64,000 nucleotides of DNA from Thermotoga caldifontis AZM44c09 (lineage in GTDB: Bacteria > Thermotogota > Thermotogae > Thermotogales > DSM-5069), in the NCBI RefSeq assembly GCF_000828655.1, contig NZ_AP014509.1, positions 1,860,001 to 1,924,000 of the forward strand. Direction: 5' to 3'. The notes below the pieces were generated by a model. That model was not told where the DNA came from. It was given only the letters and a program-made list of their open reading frames with translations, and did no database searches. Positions 48,979-60,626 of the stretch are shown here, one piece after another. The stretch's first letter is position 1; every line of letters starts with the position of its first letter. Made by a program: the position numbers and the translations under genes.

Positions 48979-50344
48979 GGAATACACGACCGTTTCAAGG
49001 ATCAGTGGCCCTCTCATGCTCGTTGAAGGTGTTGAAGGTGCGAAGTACGGTGAAGTGGTTGAGGTGAAACTCGCTAACGGCGAGATAAGGCAGGGACAGG
49101 TACTCGAAGCGCACGAGAACGCGGCGCTCGTTCAGATGTTCACGAGCACGCAGGACCTCTCGTTGAAAGGTATGCGCGTGAAGTTCCTCGGAAGGGTGCT
49201 CGAAGCGAACCTGTCTCCTGCGATACTGGGTAGGACCTTCGATGGCCTCGGAAGACCAAGGGACGGTGGACCACAGGTCGTACCAGAAAAGAGACTTGAC
49301 ATAAACGGAAGCCCGATAAATCCCTACGCACGCGCGTATCCATCCGAGTTCATCCAGACTGGAATCTCTGCCATAGACGGTATGAACACGCTGGTGAGGG
49401 GCCAGAAGCTGCCGATCTTCTCCGGCGCCGGCCTGCCCCACGCGGCACTCGCGGCACAGATCGCGAGACAGGCAAGACTGCTCAAGGAAGAGGAAAAGTT
49501 CGCCGTCGTTTTCGGCGCGATGGGTATCACCTTCGAAGAAGCGAACTTCTTCATAGAGGATTTCAAGAGAACCGGTGCCATAGAGAGAACCGTTTTGTTC
49601 ATCAACCTCGCGAACGATCCGGTCATCGAAAGGATCGCCACACCGAGGTTCGCACTCACTGCGGCCGAGTATCTGGCGTTCGAACTGGACATGCACGTGC
49701 TCGTCATACTCACGGACATGACCAACTACGCTGAGGCGCTCAGAGAGGTATCCGCTGCAAGGAAAGAGGTGCCCGGCAGGCGTGGTTATCCTGGTTATCT
49801 CTACACCGACCTGGCGACGCTCTACGAGAGGGCGGGAAGGATCAAAGGCAGGAAAGGTTCCATAACCCTCATACCCATACTGACCATGCCCGAGGACGAC
49901 AGAACGCACCCCATCCCGGACCTGACAGGCTACATAACGGAAGGTCAGATCTTCCTCAGCCGCGATCTGCACAGGAGGGGTATATATCCTCCCATCGACG
50001 TGTTGCAGTCCCTCTCGAGGCTCATGCGCGGTGGAATAGGAGAAGGTAGAACCAGGAAGGACCACGGAGATCTTTCGAACCAGCTCTACGCGGCTTACTC
50101 GAGGGGTCTGGAAGCGAAGGAACTCGCCGTCGTTCTCGGTGAAGCGGCACTGACGGAAGAGGACATTCTGTTCCTGAAGTTCTCCCAGCGATTCGAAGAG
50201 GAGTTCATCAAACAGGGAGAGTACGAGAACAGGAGCATATTCGAAACACTCGAGATAGGTTGGAGACTCCTGAGGATGTTGCCGAGATCGAGCCTGAAAC
50301 GCATCAGACCGGAGTTCATCGAAGAGTTCCTCGGAAAGGAGTAA
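48971..50344 (+). CDS. ntpB: V/A-type ATPase regulatory subunit B
   Basis: 457 residues, paralogous to A. The P-loop is lost ([16 protein letters not shown]), as expected for the non-catalytic subunit. [44 protein letters not shown] is the typical B block. The TTG start lies inside the end of subunit A, 9 nt after GGGGG. Confidence 0.97.
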   Translation: MPKEYTTVSRISGPLMLVEGVEGAKYGEVVEVKLANGEIRQGQVLEAHENAALVQMFTSTQDLSLKGMRVKFLGRVLEANLSPAILGRTFDGLGRPRDGGPQVVPEKRLDINGSPINPYARAYPSEFIQTGISAIDGMNTLVRGQKLPIFSGAGLPHAALAAQIARQARLLKEEEKFAVVFGAMGITFEEANFFIEDFKRTGAIERTVLFINLANDPVIERIATPRFALTAAEYLAFELDMHVLVILTDMTNYAEALREVSAARKEVPGRRGYPGYLYTDLATLYERAGRIKGRKGSITLIPILTMPEDDRTHPIPDLTGYITEGQIFLSRDLHRRGIYPPIDVLQSLSRLMRGGIGEGRTRKDHGDLSNQLYAAYSRGLEAKELAVVLGEAALTEEDILFLKFSQRFEEEFIKQGEYENRSIFETLEIGWRLLRMLPRSSLKRIRPEFIEEFLGKE

Positions 50345-50348
50345 TAGG

Positions 50349-50951
50349 ATGCCTCTGAGGGTCAATCCAAACAGGATGGAACTCCTCAGACTGAGGAAGC
50401 GGCTCGTTCTTGCGCGCCGAGGTCACAAACTGCTCGAGGACAAGCTCGAAGGCTTGATACAGAGATTCCTGCAGGAATCGAAGGATTACAGAGCGTTCAG
50501 AGACGAAGTGGAAGCTCAGTTTCTGAGCTTCCTCGCCCTGGGAACTTATGCGAGAACGAGGATCAGGGAAGATTCCTGGCATCTGATTTCAGAAACTTCG
50601 AACGGCAGAACCACTCTCAGAGAACGCGTTGAGAAGAGGATGAACATTCCCGTCAACGTGCTGTCCGTGGAAGAAATTTCCTTACCAGTTTACAGCCTCG
50701 TCGAAACACCGACGGTGCTGGACGAGCTGGTGAAAAGGTGGAGAGAACTGCTCGAGAAAATCGTGGAACTTGCCAACAAAGAACGCTACCTGATCGCTTT
50801 GGCGATGGAGATCGAAAGAACCAAAAGGAGGGTCAACGCGCTCGAGTACAAACTCATACCGCAGCTCGAAGAGACGATCAAATTCATCAGCTCGAAACTC
50901 GAAGAACTCGAGAGGAGCAACTTCTTCAGATTGCTGAGATTGAAGGAATGA
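50349..50951 (+). CDS. ntpD: V/A-type ATPase central shaft subunit D
   Basis: 200 residues, mostly two long helices (VNPNRMELLRLRKRLVLARRGHKLLEDKLEGL at the start, then TKRRVNALEYKLIPQLEETIKFI), the classic D subunit. It is the rotating shaft. It lies 4 nt after subunit B and is the last gene of the operon; a terminator follows. Confidence 0.96.
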   Translation: MPLRVNPNRMELLRLRKRLVLARRGHKLLEDKLEGLIQRFLQESKDYRAFRDEVEAQFLSFLALGTYARTRIREDSWHLISETSNGRTTLRERVEKRMNIPVNVLSVEEISLPVYSLVETPTVLDELVKRWRELLEKIVELANKERYLIALAMEIERTKRRVNALEYKLIPQLEETIKFISSKLEELERSNFFRLLRLKE

Positions 50952-50975
50952 TCGCTCTGAATTGAACCGGATCGA

Positions 50976-50999
50976 GATGGCCCCCGGGCCATCTTTTTT
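50976..50999. terminator. Terminator of the V/A-ATPase operon
   Basis: GATGGCCC / GGGCCATC with a 2-nt loop, followed by six T. The stop codon of the convergent radical SAM gene uses bases 50998-51000, inside the T-tract. Confidence 0.9.
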
Positions 51000-51708
51000 A
51001 TTGTTGAACGCTGAAACCCCTCTTCTTCAGATTTTCGACGACGAACGGATAGGCGTTCAGATACTCCACCTCGATCCTGCACCTGACAGGCAGCATTTTC
51101 TTTAGCCTCTCGATGCCCTCTTCTTTGAAGATTTCGTACATGACCGCCACCCAGTACCTCACTTTGCCATCCAGACGGCGCAGAGCCTCGAGCTGGTATT
51201 CGAAAAACCTTCCATCCGCTCCGGTGACCTTTTCGAAACTCTCCTCATCCCAGCCCTTCACGTTCACACGGACGAGCACGTTCAGATCTTTGAGACGGTC
51301 CACCAAACCAGGTTCATAACCGAGCATGATACCGTTGGTTTCAAGAATGAACGTGCCTCCAACCAGATCGATCAGCTTTGCAACGTGCACGGTGGATTCT
51401 TCTCCAAGTATAGGTTCTGCACCACTGATACGAAAAAGCTTGCACTTGTTTCGTTTTGCGATAGACAAAAGCTTTTCCGCAGCTTGCTCTGGATCGTAGA
51501 ATTCAGTCGCCTCAGGATGTTCATTCCTTCTATAATTCCAGCAATACGCACACAGCAAGTTGCATCCCACAGCATCCGCAGTGACGATGCCATTGTAGTG
51601 GAGAGAGTAACGAAAACGATAATAACTCCTCGCGCCGTTCTTCATGACGATCCTTTCCACCATCTTCGATCTCTCGACAGGATCGAAACCCACGAGACGT
51701 CGCCCCAA
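50998..51708 (-). CDS. Radical SAM protein (activase-like, function unknown)
   Basis: 236 residues. The [4Fe-4S]-SAM motif is Cys49, Cys53, Cys56 (GCNLLCAYCWN), followed by FRISGAEPILGEES and FILETNGIML, as in pyruvate formate-lyase activase-like and QueE-like members. The C-terminus has no extra cluster cysteines. The substrate is unknown. The start is uncertain: TTG at 51708 or a later GTG/ATG. It is convergent with the ATPase operon and stands alone. Confidence 0.82.
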   Translation of the reverse strand: MGRRLVGFDPVERSKMVERIVMKNGARSYYRFRYSLHYNGIVTADAVGCNLLCAYCWNYRRNEHPEATEFYDPEQAAEKLLSIAKRNKCKLFRISGAEPILGEESTVHVAKLIDLVGGTFILETNGIMLGYEPGLVDRLKDLNVLVRVNVKGWDEESFEKVTGADGRFFEYQLEALRRLDGKVRYWVAVMYEIFKEEGIERLKKMLPVRCRIEVEYLNAYPFVVENLKKRGFSVQQ

Positions 51709-51804
51709 GAAATTGTATCCTGTGGTTCACGTCCCTTTCTCTTGGGCCTTGATATAGTTTAACGGTACCGGCATCACTCCTCTAAGATGCGGGAGGTGTG
51801 TTCT

Positions 51805-53538
51805 GTGAAGCTGTCGCTCAAGGCTTTGGGAATCTTTTTTGTTGTAGCCATCGCTGCTGTTTCGATGGTTCCACTCGTTCTGGTTGCTTCAAAGGCGAAT
51901 TCCAGAGTTGTAAATGACGTCGCCCAACAGATGTATCTGAACACGCTCGATGGTGCGCTGAACGTTCTGAAAGAGTACGTGAAAACGGAGTACGGGACTT
52001 TGAGGCTCGTGAACAACACGCTGGTGGACAAGGATGGAAAACCCATCAGAGACAGGTTCGAGGTTGTGGACAAGATCAGTCAGCAGATGAACATCGCGGC
52101 AACGATCTTTCAGAGAGAAGGAGACGATTTTCTCGGAGTCTCGACTTCGATCCGCAAGGACGATGGCAGCAGAGCCGTTGGAACGTTCCTTGGAAAAGAC
52201 AGTGCCGCGTACAAGCCTTTGATGCAAAAACAGCGCTACGTGGGTGCAGCAAAGATACTCGGCAAAGACTACGCCACAGCGTACGAACCTGTACTTGACG
52301 AGTATGGGAACATCATCGGAGTGCTGTTCGTGGGTGTGCCGAAGGCGAAGATCGACGAGATCATCTCGAAGGACAACCAGGCCTTCTTGCGCAACATTTC
52401 GGTAACCGCTGGAACAGCGCTCGTTGTGGCCATCGTGTTTGGATACATGTTCGTCAACGTGGTGCTCATAAAGGCGATGAACAGATTTTCCGAAATCATG
52501 AACAGGATCAAGGACGGTGATCTTGCAGTCCAGATTGAATACAAATTCAACAGCAAAGAATTCTCACAGCTCGCAGAAACCGTGGAGCGAATGAAGCGTG
52601 GACTTGCTGGTTTAGTGATGAACATCAGCAAGGTATCGAACACGGTCTCCGAAAAGAGCCAGGATCTCGCTTCGGTCTCAGAGGAACTGAGCGCCTCATC
52701 AGAAGAGCTTGCATCGCAGATGGAAGAAGTCAACAGATCTGCCCAGAACGCGTCCGCTTCGATAGAAGAAGTCACAAGCGGCATAGAAGAAGTTGCAGCC
52801 AGTGCACAGAACGTATCCAAAGCTGCCCAGATGCTTTCTGAAAGATCCAGCCAGGTGAACGCTGCTGCGAAGGAAGGAGAGAAGGCCATAAAGAACATAG
52901 TGGAGATGATAAAACAAGCGAAAGACAAAGTGGAACAGACGGCTTTAGTAGTGAGCGAGCTGAGCCAGCAGGCCAAGAACATAGGTCAGATACTTCAGAC
53001 GATCAACTCCATAGCAGAGCAGACGAACCTTTTGGCGCTGAACGCGGCGATAGAGGCAGCGAGGGCGGGAGAAGCAGGCAGAGGTTTTGCGGTGGTTGCG
53101 GACGAGATAAGGAAGCTTGCAGAAGAGAGCAAGAGAGCGACGGACCGGATAGGACAGATACTGGGTCAGATAAGTCAGGGTGCGATGAAGGCGGATGGGG
53201 CGACGAAGGAAGTTGTGGGAGTGGTTGAAGGGATAAGCAAAGATGCAGAAGGGGTGGAGGGTCAGTTCAGGAAGATAGCGGAGCAGATAGACGGTATGGT
53301 GAGTCAGATAGAGAGTCTGGCTGCGAGTGCAGAGGAGCAGAGTGCGGCGGCTGAAGAGATGAGCAGTGCGATGGACGCAGCGACGAAGTCGATCAGCATG
53401 ATAGCTCATCAGATAGAAGAGATGGCGAAGGCGGTGAAAGAGCAGGCGAACGCGAGTCAGAGTGTGAGCAGTCTGTCTGAAGAGATGTCTTCGATCGCGG
53501 AAAGTTTGGTAGAGCAGGTGAGAAAGTTCAAAATCTGA
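51805..53538 (+). CDS. Methyl-accepting chemotaxis protein with extracellular Cache-like sensor
   Basis: 577 residues. The first membrane span is at about 5-28. The external sensor (about 30-195) has a Cache-like block ([32 protein letters not shown]). The second span is about 203-225, then HAMP, then the cytoplasmic hairpin with [35 protein letters not shown] at the tip. It signals to CheA/CheW. The GTG at 51805 has GGGAGGTG 6 nt upstream. Codon use changes inside the gene: isoleucine is mainly ATC before about 52750 and mainly ATA after it. Confidence 0.93.
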   Translation: MKLSLKALGIFFVVAIAAVSMVPLVLVASKANSRVVNDVAQQMYLNTLDGALNVLKEYVKTEYGTLRLVNNTLVDKDGKPIRDRFEVVDKISQQMNIAATIFQREGDDFLGVSTSIRKDDGSRAVGTFLGKDSAAYKPLMQKQRYVGAAKILGKDYATAYEPVLDEYGNIIGVLFVGVPKAKIDEIISKDNQAFLRNISVTAGTALVVAIVFGYMFVNVVLIKAMNRFSEIMNRIKDGDLAVQIEYKFNSKEFSQLAETVERMKRGLAGLVMNISKVSNTVSEKSQDLASVSEELSASSEELASQMEEVNRSAQNASASIEEVTSGIEEVAASAQNVSKAAQMLSERSSQVNAAAKEGEKAIKNIVEMIKQAKDKVEQTALVVSELSQQAKNIGQILQTINSIAEQTNLLALNAAIEAARAGEAGRGFAVVADEIRKLAEESKRATDRIGQILGQISQGAMKADGATKEVVGVVEGISKDAEGVEGQFRKIAEQIDGMVSQIESLAASAEEQSAAAEEMSSAMDAATKSISMIAHQIEEMAKAVKEQANASQSVSSLSEEMSSIAESLVEQVRKFKI

Positions 53539-53544
53539 GTGGCG

Positions 53545-53586
53545 TTGAAAAAAAACGAAAGGGGCGCAGATGCGCCCCTTCTTTTC
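53545..53586. terminator. Strong bidirectional terminator after the chemotaxis gene
   Basis: AAGGGGCGCA (53559-53568) pairs with TGCGCCCCTT (53571-53580). The plus strand continues CTTTTC; the minus strand continues TTTCG and eight T (53556-53545 region). It can end both the receptor transcript and a minus-strand RNA from 53922. Confidence 0.9.
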
Positions 53587-53830
53587 ATTTTGACGGATCG
53601 TCTGAGAAGCGAGTTGGAGCTGACAAAAACAGGAACGGTTGACGACTCTCTTTTTGGATTAAAGTTTTCGTTTTTACCGAGCTGTCTCGCTGGAGAATCG
53701 AACCAGTCACGATCAGGAAGATTCCTCAACCGTAAGAATCTCATAAGCGAAGGTTTGTTTCATCACAGATTGTAGCTCACATCGCACAGCTGTCCTGTTT
53801 CGAGCGATCTTCGCGCGATCTCGTTTCGAA
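53587..53830. other. Gene-free stretch with small inverted repeats
   Basis: No coding signal was seen on either strand. Small minus-strand hairpins occur, for example AGATTC / GAATCT near 53730 and CTGG / CCAG around a GGTTCGATTC loop near 53700. They may be part of a longer minus-strand RNA that starts at 53922 and ends at the terminator near 53550. Confidence 0.4.
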
Positions 53831-53922
53831 GGGAGCGCTCAGGAAGACTCTTCCAACCGAACGGTGTAGGATGAGCCCAGATACGAATCCTCCGGTTCGA
53901 ACATCCCTTTCGGAGCGCTCCC
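53831..53922 (-). ncRNA. Candidate structured small RNA of unknown class
   Basis: On the minus strand the segment begins GGGAGCGCTC and ends GAGCGCTCCC, forming a perfect 10-bp closing stem. Inside, CGAACCGG pairs with CCGTTCG (one bulge), AGGAT with ATCCT (14-nt loop), and GGAAG with CTTCC (triloop). A perfect TATAAT (53932-53927) ends 4 nt before the first G, so transcription would begin at the stem. It shows none of the conserved motifs of SRP RNA, 6S, tmRNA or RNase P RNA that I can recall. Confidence 0.5.
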
Positions 53923-53926
53923 ATTC

Positions 53927-53954
53927 ATTATATACGGAACCCTCACATTAAGAA
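53927..53954 (-). promoter_or_regulatory. Putative promoter of the candidate small RNA
   Basis: TATAAT at 53932-53927 with a weak -35 (TTCTTA) 16 nt upstream on the minus strand. It lies between the rRNA operon terminator and the structured element. Confidence 0.5.
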
Positions 53955-54011
53955 TCTGAAACAAACACATGGCGACACAACGTCTTCCATGAGATCAACT
54001 GCGAAAGCCTG

Positions 54012-54048
54012 TTCAAAACAAAAGGGGGAAGCTTTTCGCTTCCCCCTT
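54012..54048 (-). terminator. Terminator of the rRNA operon
   Basis: Minus strand stem AAGGGGGAAGC / GCTTCCCCCTT (11 bp, 5-nt loop) followed by TTTTGTTTTG, just after the 5S rRNA. Confidence 0.9.
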
Positions 54049-54052
54049 GAAT

Positions 54053-54172
54053 CCCCGGGCACTACCTACTCTCGCGTGGGGCTGCCCCCACACTACCATC
54101 GGCCCAGAGCGGCTTAACGGCCGGGTTCGGAATGGGACCGGGTGTTTCCCGCTCTGGTATCGGCACCCGAGG
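54053..54172 (-). rRNA. rrf: 5S ribosomal RNA
   Basis: About 120 nt. The 5' CCTCGGGTGC and 3' GTGCCCGGGG ends pair over 10 bp. The middle carries CCCATTCCGAACCCGG and GCCGATGGTAGTGTGG, typical of 5S. Ends are set by the terminal stem and may be off by a few bases. Confidence 0.95.
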
Positions 54173-54191
54173 AAATCTCGAAGAGTCCCTC

Positions 54192-54208
54192 AAAACTGCA
54201 TAGGAAGC
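54192..54208 (-). repeat. 23S processing stalk, 3' arm
   Basis: A 17-bp arm, perfectly complementary to 57918-57934, flanks the 23S gene. It should form the precursor stalk cut by RNase III. Confidence 0.85.
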
Positions 54209-54842
54209 TACGAGGTCAAGGCCTCGGCCGATTAGTACCGGTTGGCTCAACGCCTTACGGCGCTTACACCACCGGCCTATCAAGGTCCTCATCTCGGACC
54301 GGCCTTACTCCCTTAACGGGATGGGAGGTCTAATCTTGGGGCGCGCTTCCCGCTTAGATGCCTTCAGCGGTTATCGCTCACGGGCATAGCTACCCGGCGA
54401 ATGCCCTTGGCAGGACAGCCGGTACACCAGAGGCCCGCTCACCCCGGTCCTCTCGTACAAGGGGCGACCCCCCTCAAACCTCCTGCGCCTGCGGCCGATA
54501 GGGACCGACCTGTCTTGCGACGGTCTGAACCCAGCTCACGTACCCCTTTAATAGGCGGACAGCCTAACCCTTGGGACCTGCTTCAGCCCCAGGATGGGAT
54601 GAGCCGACATCGAGGTGCCGAACCTCGCCGTCGATGTGAACTCTCGGGCGAGACTAGCCTGTTATCCCCGGGGTAACTTTTGTCCGTTGTCGACGACCCT
54701 TCCACCCGGAGTCGTCGGGTCACTAGGGCCGGGTTTTCCCTCTGCTCGGCCCGTCGGCCTCACAGTCAGGCCGGCTTATGCCCTTACACTCAACGGTGGA
54801 TTTCCAACCCACCTGAGCCGACCTTCGCGCGCCTCCGTTACT

Positions 54843-54888
<46 letters not shown>

Positions 54889-55128
54889 CCCAACCTGCTC
54901 TTCACAGGTTCAGGTTAGAATTCCGACACACCGAGGGTGGTATCCCACCGGTGGCTCCCCCGACCCTGGCGAGCCGGGTTCACAGCCTCCCACCTATCCT
55001 GTACACGGTGTGCCAGAATCCAATACCAGGCTGCAGTGAAGCTCCACGGGGTCTTTCCGTCTAGCCGCAGGTTGAGGGCATCTTCACCCTCACTGAAATT
55101 TCACCGGGCCCCTCGCCGAGACAGCGCC

Positions 55129-55173
<45 letters not shown>

Positions 55174-55182
55174 TATTTCGCT

Positions 55183-55924
<742 letters not shown>

Positions 55925-55948
55925 GGTCGGAGCTACGCCTTTCGGCCT

Positions 55949-55990
<42 letters not shown>

Positions 55991-57350
55991 CCTATACATC
56001 CTCTTTACGAGTTTGCAGAGGCTTGTGTTTTTGGTAAACAGTCGCCAGGGCCTGGTCTCTGCGACCGCTTCGGGCTCCCCCAGTTTCCGGGTTGCCCCTT
56101 CCCCTGGGTTCACCCTACCACGGCACCCCTTCTCCCGAAGTTACGGGGTCAACTTGCCGAGTTCCTTGGCGAGGGTTATCCCGCTCCCCTGAGCCTTCTC
56201 AGCCCGCCCACCTGTGTCGGTTTGCGGAACGGTCACCTGCAATCTCAAACGGTGCACGAGGTTTTTCTCGGCAGTGTGGGGTCAGCGCCGTTGGACCCTC
56301 ACGGGTCCTCCCCATCACGGCTCAGGCTCCGGGTGCGGATTTACCTACACCCATCAACGCCCTAACCGCTTGGAAGGGAATGCCACTTACCCTCGGCGCC
56401 TACCCTCCTGCGTCACCCCTTGCACCTCGATTGCAGGTGGCGCTGGAATATTAACCAGCTTCCCTTCGGCTACCCCTTTCGGGTTTACCTTAGGGTACCG
56501 GCTAACCCTGGGCGGACGACCCTTCCCCAGGTACCCTTGGGCTTACGGGGGGAGAGATTCTCACTCTCCTCTCGCATACTCATGCCCGCATTCTCACTTC
56601 CGCCTCGTCCAGCAGCCCTCGCGGGTCTGCCTTCACCCTACAGCGGAAAGCTCCCCTACCGCCTGCACCTCATCGGTGCAGACCCGCGGCTTCGGGGGGT
56701 GGCTTGAGCCCCGTTACATCTTCGGCGCAGCGCACCTCGACTGGTGAGCTGTTACGCACTCTTTAAAGGATGGCTGCTTCTAAGCCAACCTCCCAGTTGT
56801 CTTAGGTGCGCCACATCCTTTACCACTTAGCCACCTCTCCGGGCCCTTAGCCGGCGGTCTGGGCTGTTCCCCTCTCGACCATGGAGCTTATCCCCCACAG
56901 TCTTTCTCCCGGGCTTTATGTGCAGGGATTCGGAGTTTGACAGGGTTCGGAGGTTACCCCCCTAGCCCTATCAGTGCTCTACCCCCTGCACAGACCACCC
57001 GAGGCCGCACCTCAATGCGTTTCGGGGAGAACCAGCTATCACCGGGTTCGATTAGCTTTTCACTCCTACCCCCAGGTCATCCGAGGACTTTTCACTGTCC
57101 ACCGGTTCGGACCTCCAGTGGGGTTTAGCCCACCTTCATCCTGCCCAGGGGTAGCTCACCCGGCTTCGGGTCTGCCGCCAGTGACTAACGCCCTGTTCGG
57201 ACTCGCTTTCGCTACGGCTCCGCCTCGCTCGGCTTAGCCTCGCCACTGACGGCAACTCGCGGGCTCATTAAGCAAAAGGCACGCCGTCACCCTTTCGGGC
57301 TCCGACTTAGTGTAGGCATGCGGTTTCAGGTTCTATTTCACTCCCCTTCC

Positions 57351-57381
<31 letters not shown>

Positions 57382-57917
57382 AGTGCACTATCGGACGGCG
57401 GGTAGTATTTAGCCTTGGAGGGTGGTCCCCCCTGATTCCCGCAGGATTCCACGGGTCCCGCGGTACTCGGGGTCGCAACCCAGGAAGTCCTCTACTTTTC
57501 GCCTACGGGGCTGTCACCCTCTCTGGCGTGCCATCCCAGGCACTTCGGCTAAGTAGAGGATTTGTAACTTCCCGGCGGGTCCGTGGCCCCGCCCGGTTGC
57601 GCCCCACAACCCCAGCGCAACAACGCCCACGGGCTTGAGCATTGCGCTGGTTTAGGCTCCTCCCCTTTCGCTCGCCGCTACTCAGGGAATCTCGTTTTGA
57701 TTTCTTTTCCTCGGGGTACTGAGATGTTTCACTTCCCCCGGTATCGCACCGCCTTTCGGCGGCGACTGGTCTTACGACCAGCCAGGTTTCCCCATTCGGG
57801 CATCCCCGGATCAACGCCTGTTTGCGGCTCCCCGGGGCTTATCGCAGCTTACCACGCCCTTCGTCGCCTCCCGCCGCCAAGGCATCCACCGCATGCCCTT
57901 AGTACCTTGACCTCTTC

Positions 57918-57934
57918 GCTTCCTATGCAGTTTT
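57918..57934 (-). repeat. 23S processing stalk, 5' arm
   Basis: A 17-bp perfect complement of 54192-54208, lying between tRNA-Ala and the 23S 5' end. Confidence 0.85.
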
Positions 57935-57949
57935 CAAAGACCCTTCCCT

Positions 57950-58025
57950 TGGTGGAGACGAGGGGATTCGAACCCCTGACTTCCTGCTTGCAAAGCAGGC
58001 GCTCTCCCAGCTGAGCTACGTCCCC
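57950..58025 (-). tRNA. tRNA-Ala (anticodon TGC)
   Basis: A cloverleaf can be drawn: GGGGACG acceptor, GCTCAGCTGGGAGAGC D-arm, anticodon arm CTGCT-TTGCAAG-CAG with TGC, T-arm AGGGGTTCGAATCCCCT. CCA is encoded. It lies in the 16S-23S spacer, the usual place. Confidence 0.97.
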
Positions 58026-58029
58026 GCCA

Positions 58030-58106
58030 TGGTGGGCTCGGGAGGACTCGAACCTCCGACCTCACGCTTATCAGGCGTGCGCTCTGACCACCTGAGCTAC
58101 GAGCCC
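58030..58106 (-). tRNA. tRNA-Ile (anticodon GAT)
   Basis: Acceptor GGGCTCG, D-arm GCTCAGGTGGTCAGAGC, anticodon arm with CTGATAA (GAT), T-arm GGAGGTTCGAGTCCTCC and encoded CCA. It is paired with tRNA-Ala in the rRNA spacer. Confidence 0.97.
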
Positions 58107-58119
58107 TCTCGAGTCACTC

Positions 58120-58140
58120 AAAAATGGATAGCAGTCCCGC
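58120..58140 (-). repeat. 16S processing stalk, 3' arm
   Basis: A 21-bp perfect complement of 59744-59764, flanking the 16S gene. It should form the precursor stalk. Confidence 0.88.
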
Positions 58141-58150
58141 TTCACTCCCT

Positions 58151-59699
<1,549 letters not shown>

Positions 59700-59743
59700 A
59701 AATCTAAGCAGAAGGTTTTAGATCCTCGACTCTTTATGGTTGG

Positions 59744-59764
59744 CGGGACTGCTATCCATTTTTC
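59744..59764 (-). repeat. 16S processing stalk, 5' arm
   Basis: A 21-bp perfect partner of 58120-58140 in the rRNA leader. Confidence 0.88.
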
Positions 59765-59867
59765 AATGACCCGACGACAAACAAACTTGAGCCTATTCTT
59801 AGACTCTCTTTTGGTTTATTCAGTTCTCATCGAAGACCTTCACTCGTTCTTGCGACTGCCGATACAC

Positions 59868-59896
59868 ATATTACCATCGGCACCATACCATGTCAA
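59868..59896 (-). promoter_or_regulatory. rRNA operon promoter
   Basis: TTGACA (59896-59891), a 17-nt spacer and TAATAT (59873-59868) on the minus strand. The leader to 16S is about 160 nt. It begins 26 nt after the livF stop, with no terminator between. Confidence 0.88.
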
Positions 59897-59921
59897 GTTA
59901 CGGAAAGGTAAATTGTATTGT

Positions 59922-60626
59922 TCAACCACCAAGATACGCCCTGCGCACCTGTTCGTTGTTCAAAAGATCCCTTCCTCTACCTTCCAGAGCTATACTGCCA
60001 GTTTCGAGCACGTACGCATAATCTGCAATGCTCAACGCGGCGTAAGCATTCTGCTCGACCAACAGTATCGTTTTACCTTCGTCGTGGATTCTCTTGATGA
60101 TTTCAAACAACTCATCTACCAGGATGGGAGCCAGCCCTAGGGAAGGTTCGTCAAGCATGAGAAGGTCTGGTCTACTCATTAACGCCCTCCCTATGGCGAG
60201 CATTTGTTGCTCACCACCAGAAAGGGTTCCACCCTTTTGATTTAGTCTTTCCTGCAATCTTGGAAACAATGAAAATACCCATTCCAAATCATGCTTTATT
60301 CCTTCTTTATCCTTTCGCAAAAATGCTCCAGCCAACAGATTTTCATACACCGTGAGGTTCGGAAAAATTTTCCTTCCCTCAGGAACCATGGCAACTTTAT
60401 TCGCGATTATCTCATGGGTGGGTTTGTTTGTAATGTCCATGCCGTTCAGTAGAATCTGTCCTGATTTCACCTTAACAAGGCCACATATGGCCTTCAACGT
60501 TGTGGTTTTTCCTGCACCGTTGGAACCAATGAGAGTGACGATCGTGCCTTTCTCTACCCTGAACGAGATACCTTTTAGAGCTCTTATGGCTCCATAACTG
60601 ACTTGAACACCCCTAACCTCGAGCAT
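59922..60626 (-). CDS. livF: Branched-chain amino acid ABC importer ATPase LivF
   Basis: 234 residues. Walker A GSNGAGKTTT, signature TLSGGEQQM, Walker B LLMLDEPSLGLAP and LLVEQN at the switch region are the LivF type. It powers uptake of leucine, isoleucine, valine or related compounds with LivG. The ATG at 60626 follows GGGGAG by 8 nt; a GTG three codons earlier is also in frame. It overlaps livG by 14 nt. Confidence 0.92.
   Translation of the reverse strand: MLEVRGVQVSYGAIRALKGISFRVEKGTIVTLIGSNGAGKTTTLKAICGLVKVKSGQILLNGMDITNKPTHEIIANKVAMVPEGRKIFPNLTVYENLLAGAFLRKDKEGIKHDLEWVFSLFPRLQERLNQKGGTLSGGEQQMLAIGRALMSRPDLLMLDEPSLGLAPILVDELFEIIKRIHDEGKTILLVEQNAYAALSIADYAYVLETGSIALEGRGRDLLNNEQVRRAYLGG

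Noticed and set aside
53690-53715. GGTTCGATTC in a hairpin, like a tRNA or tmRNA T-arm
   Set aside because: The stem is only 4 bp with a 9-nt loop, and there is no acceptor stem, anticodon arm, CCA end or tag-peptide frame nearby.
53539-53775. 78-codon plus-strand frame after the chemotaxis receptor
   Set aside because: It starts within the terminator region, has no SD and shows no protein-like composition.
53831-53922. SRP RNA, 6S RNA, RNase P RNA or tmRNA as identity of the structured element
   Set aside because: The conserved SRP apical motif, the RNase P GAGGAAAGTCC block and the tmRNA ends are absent, and the length and shape do not fit 6S RNA. The class is left open.
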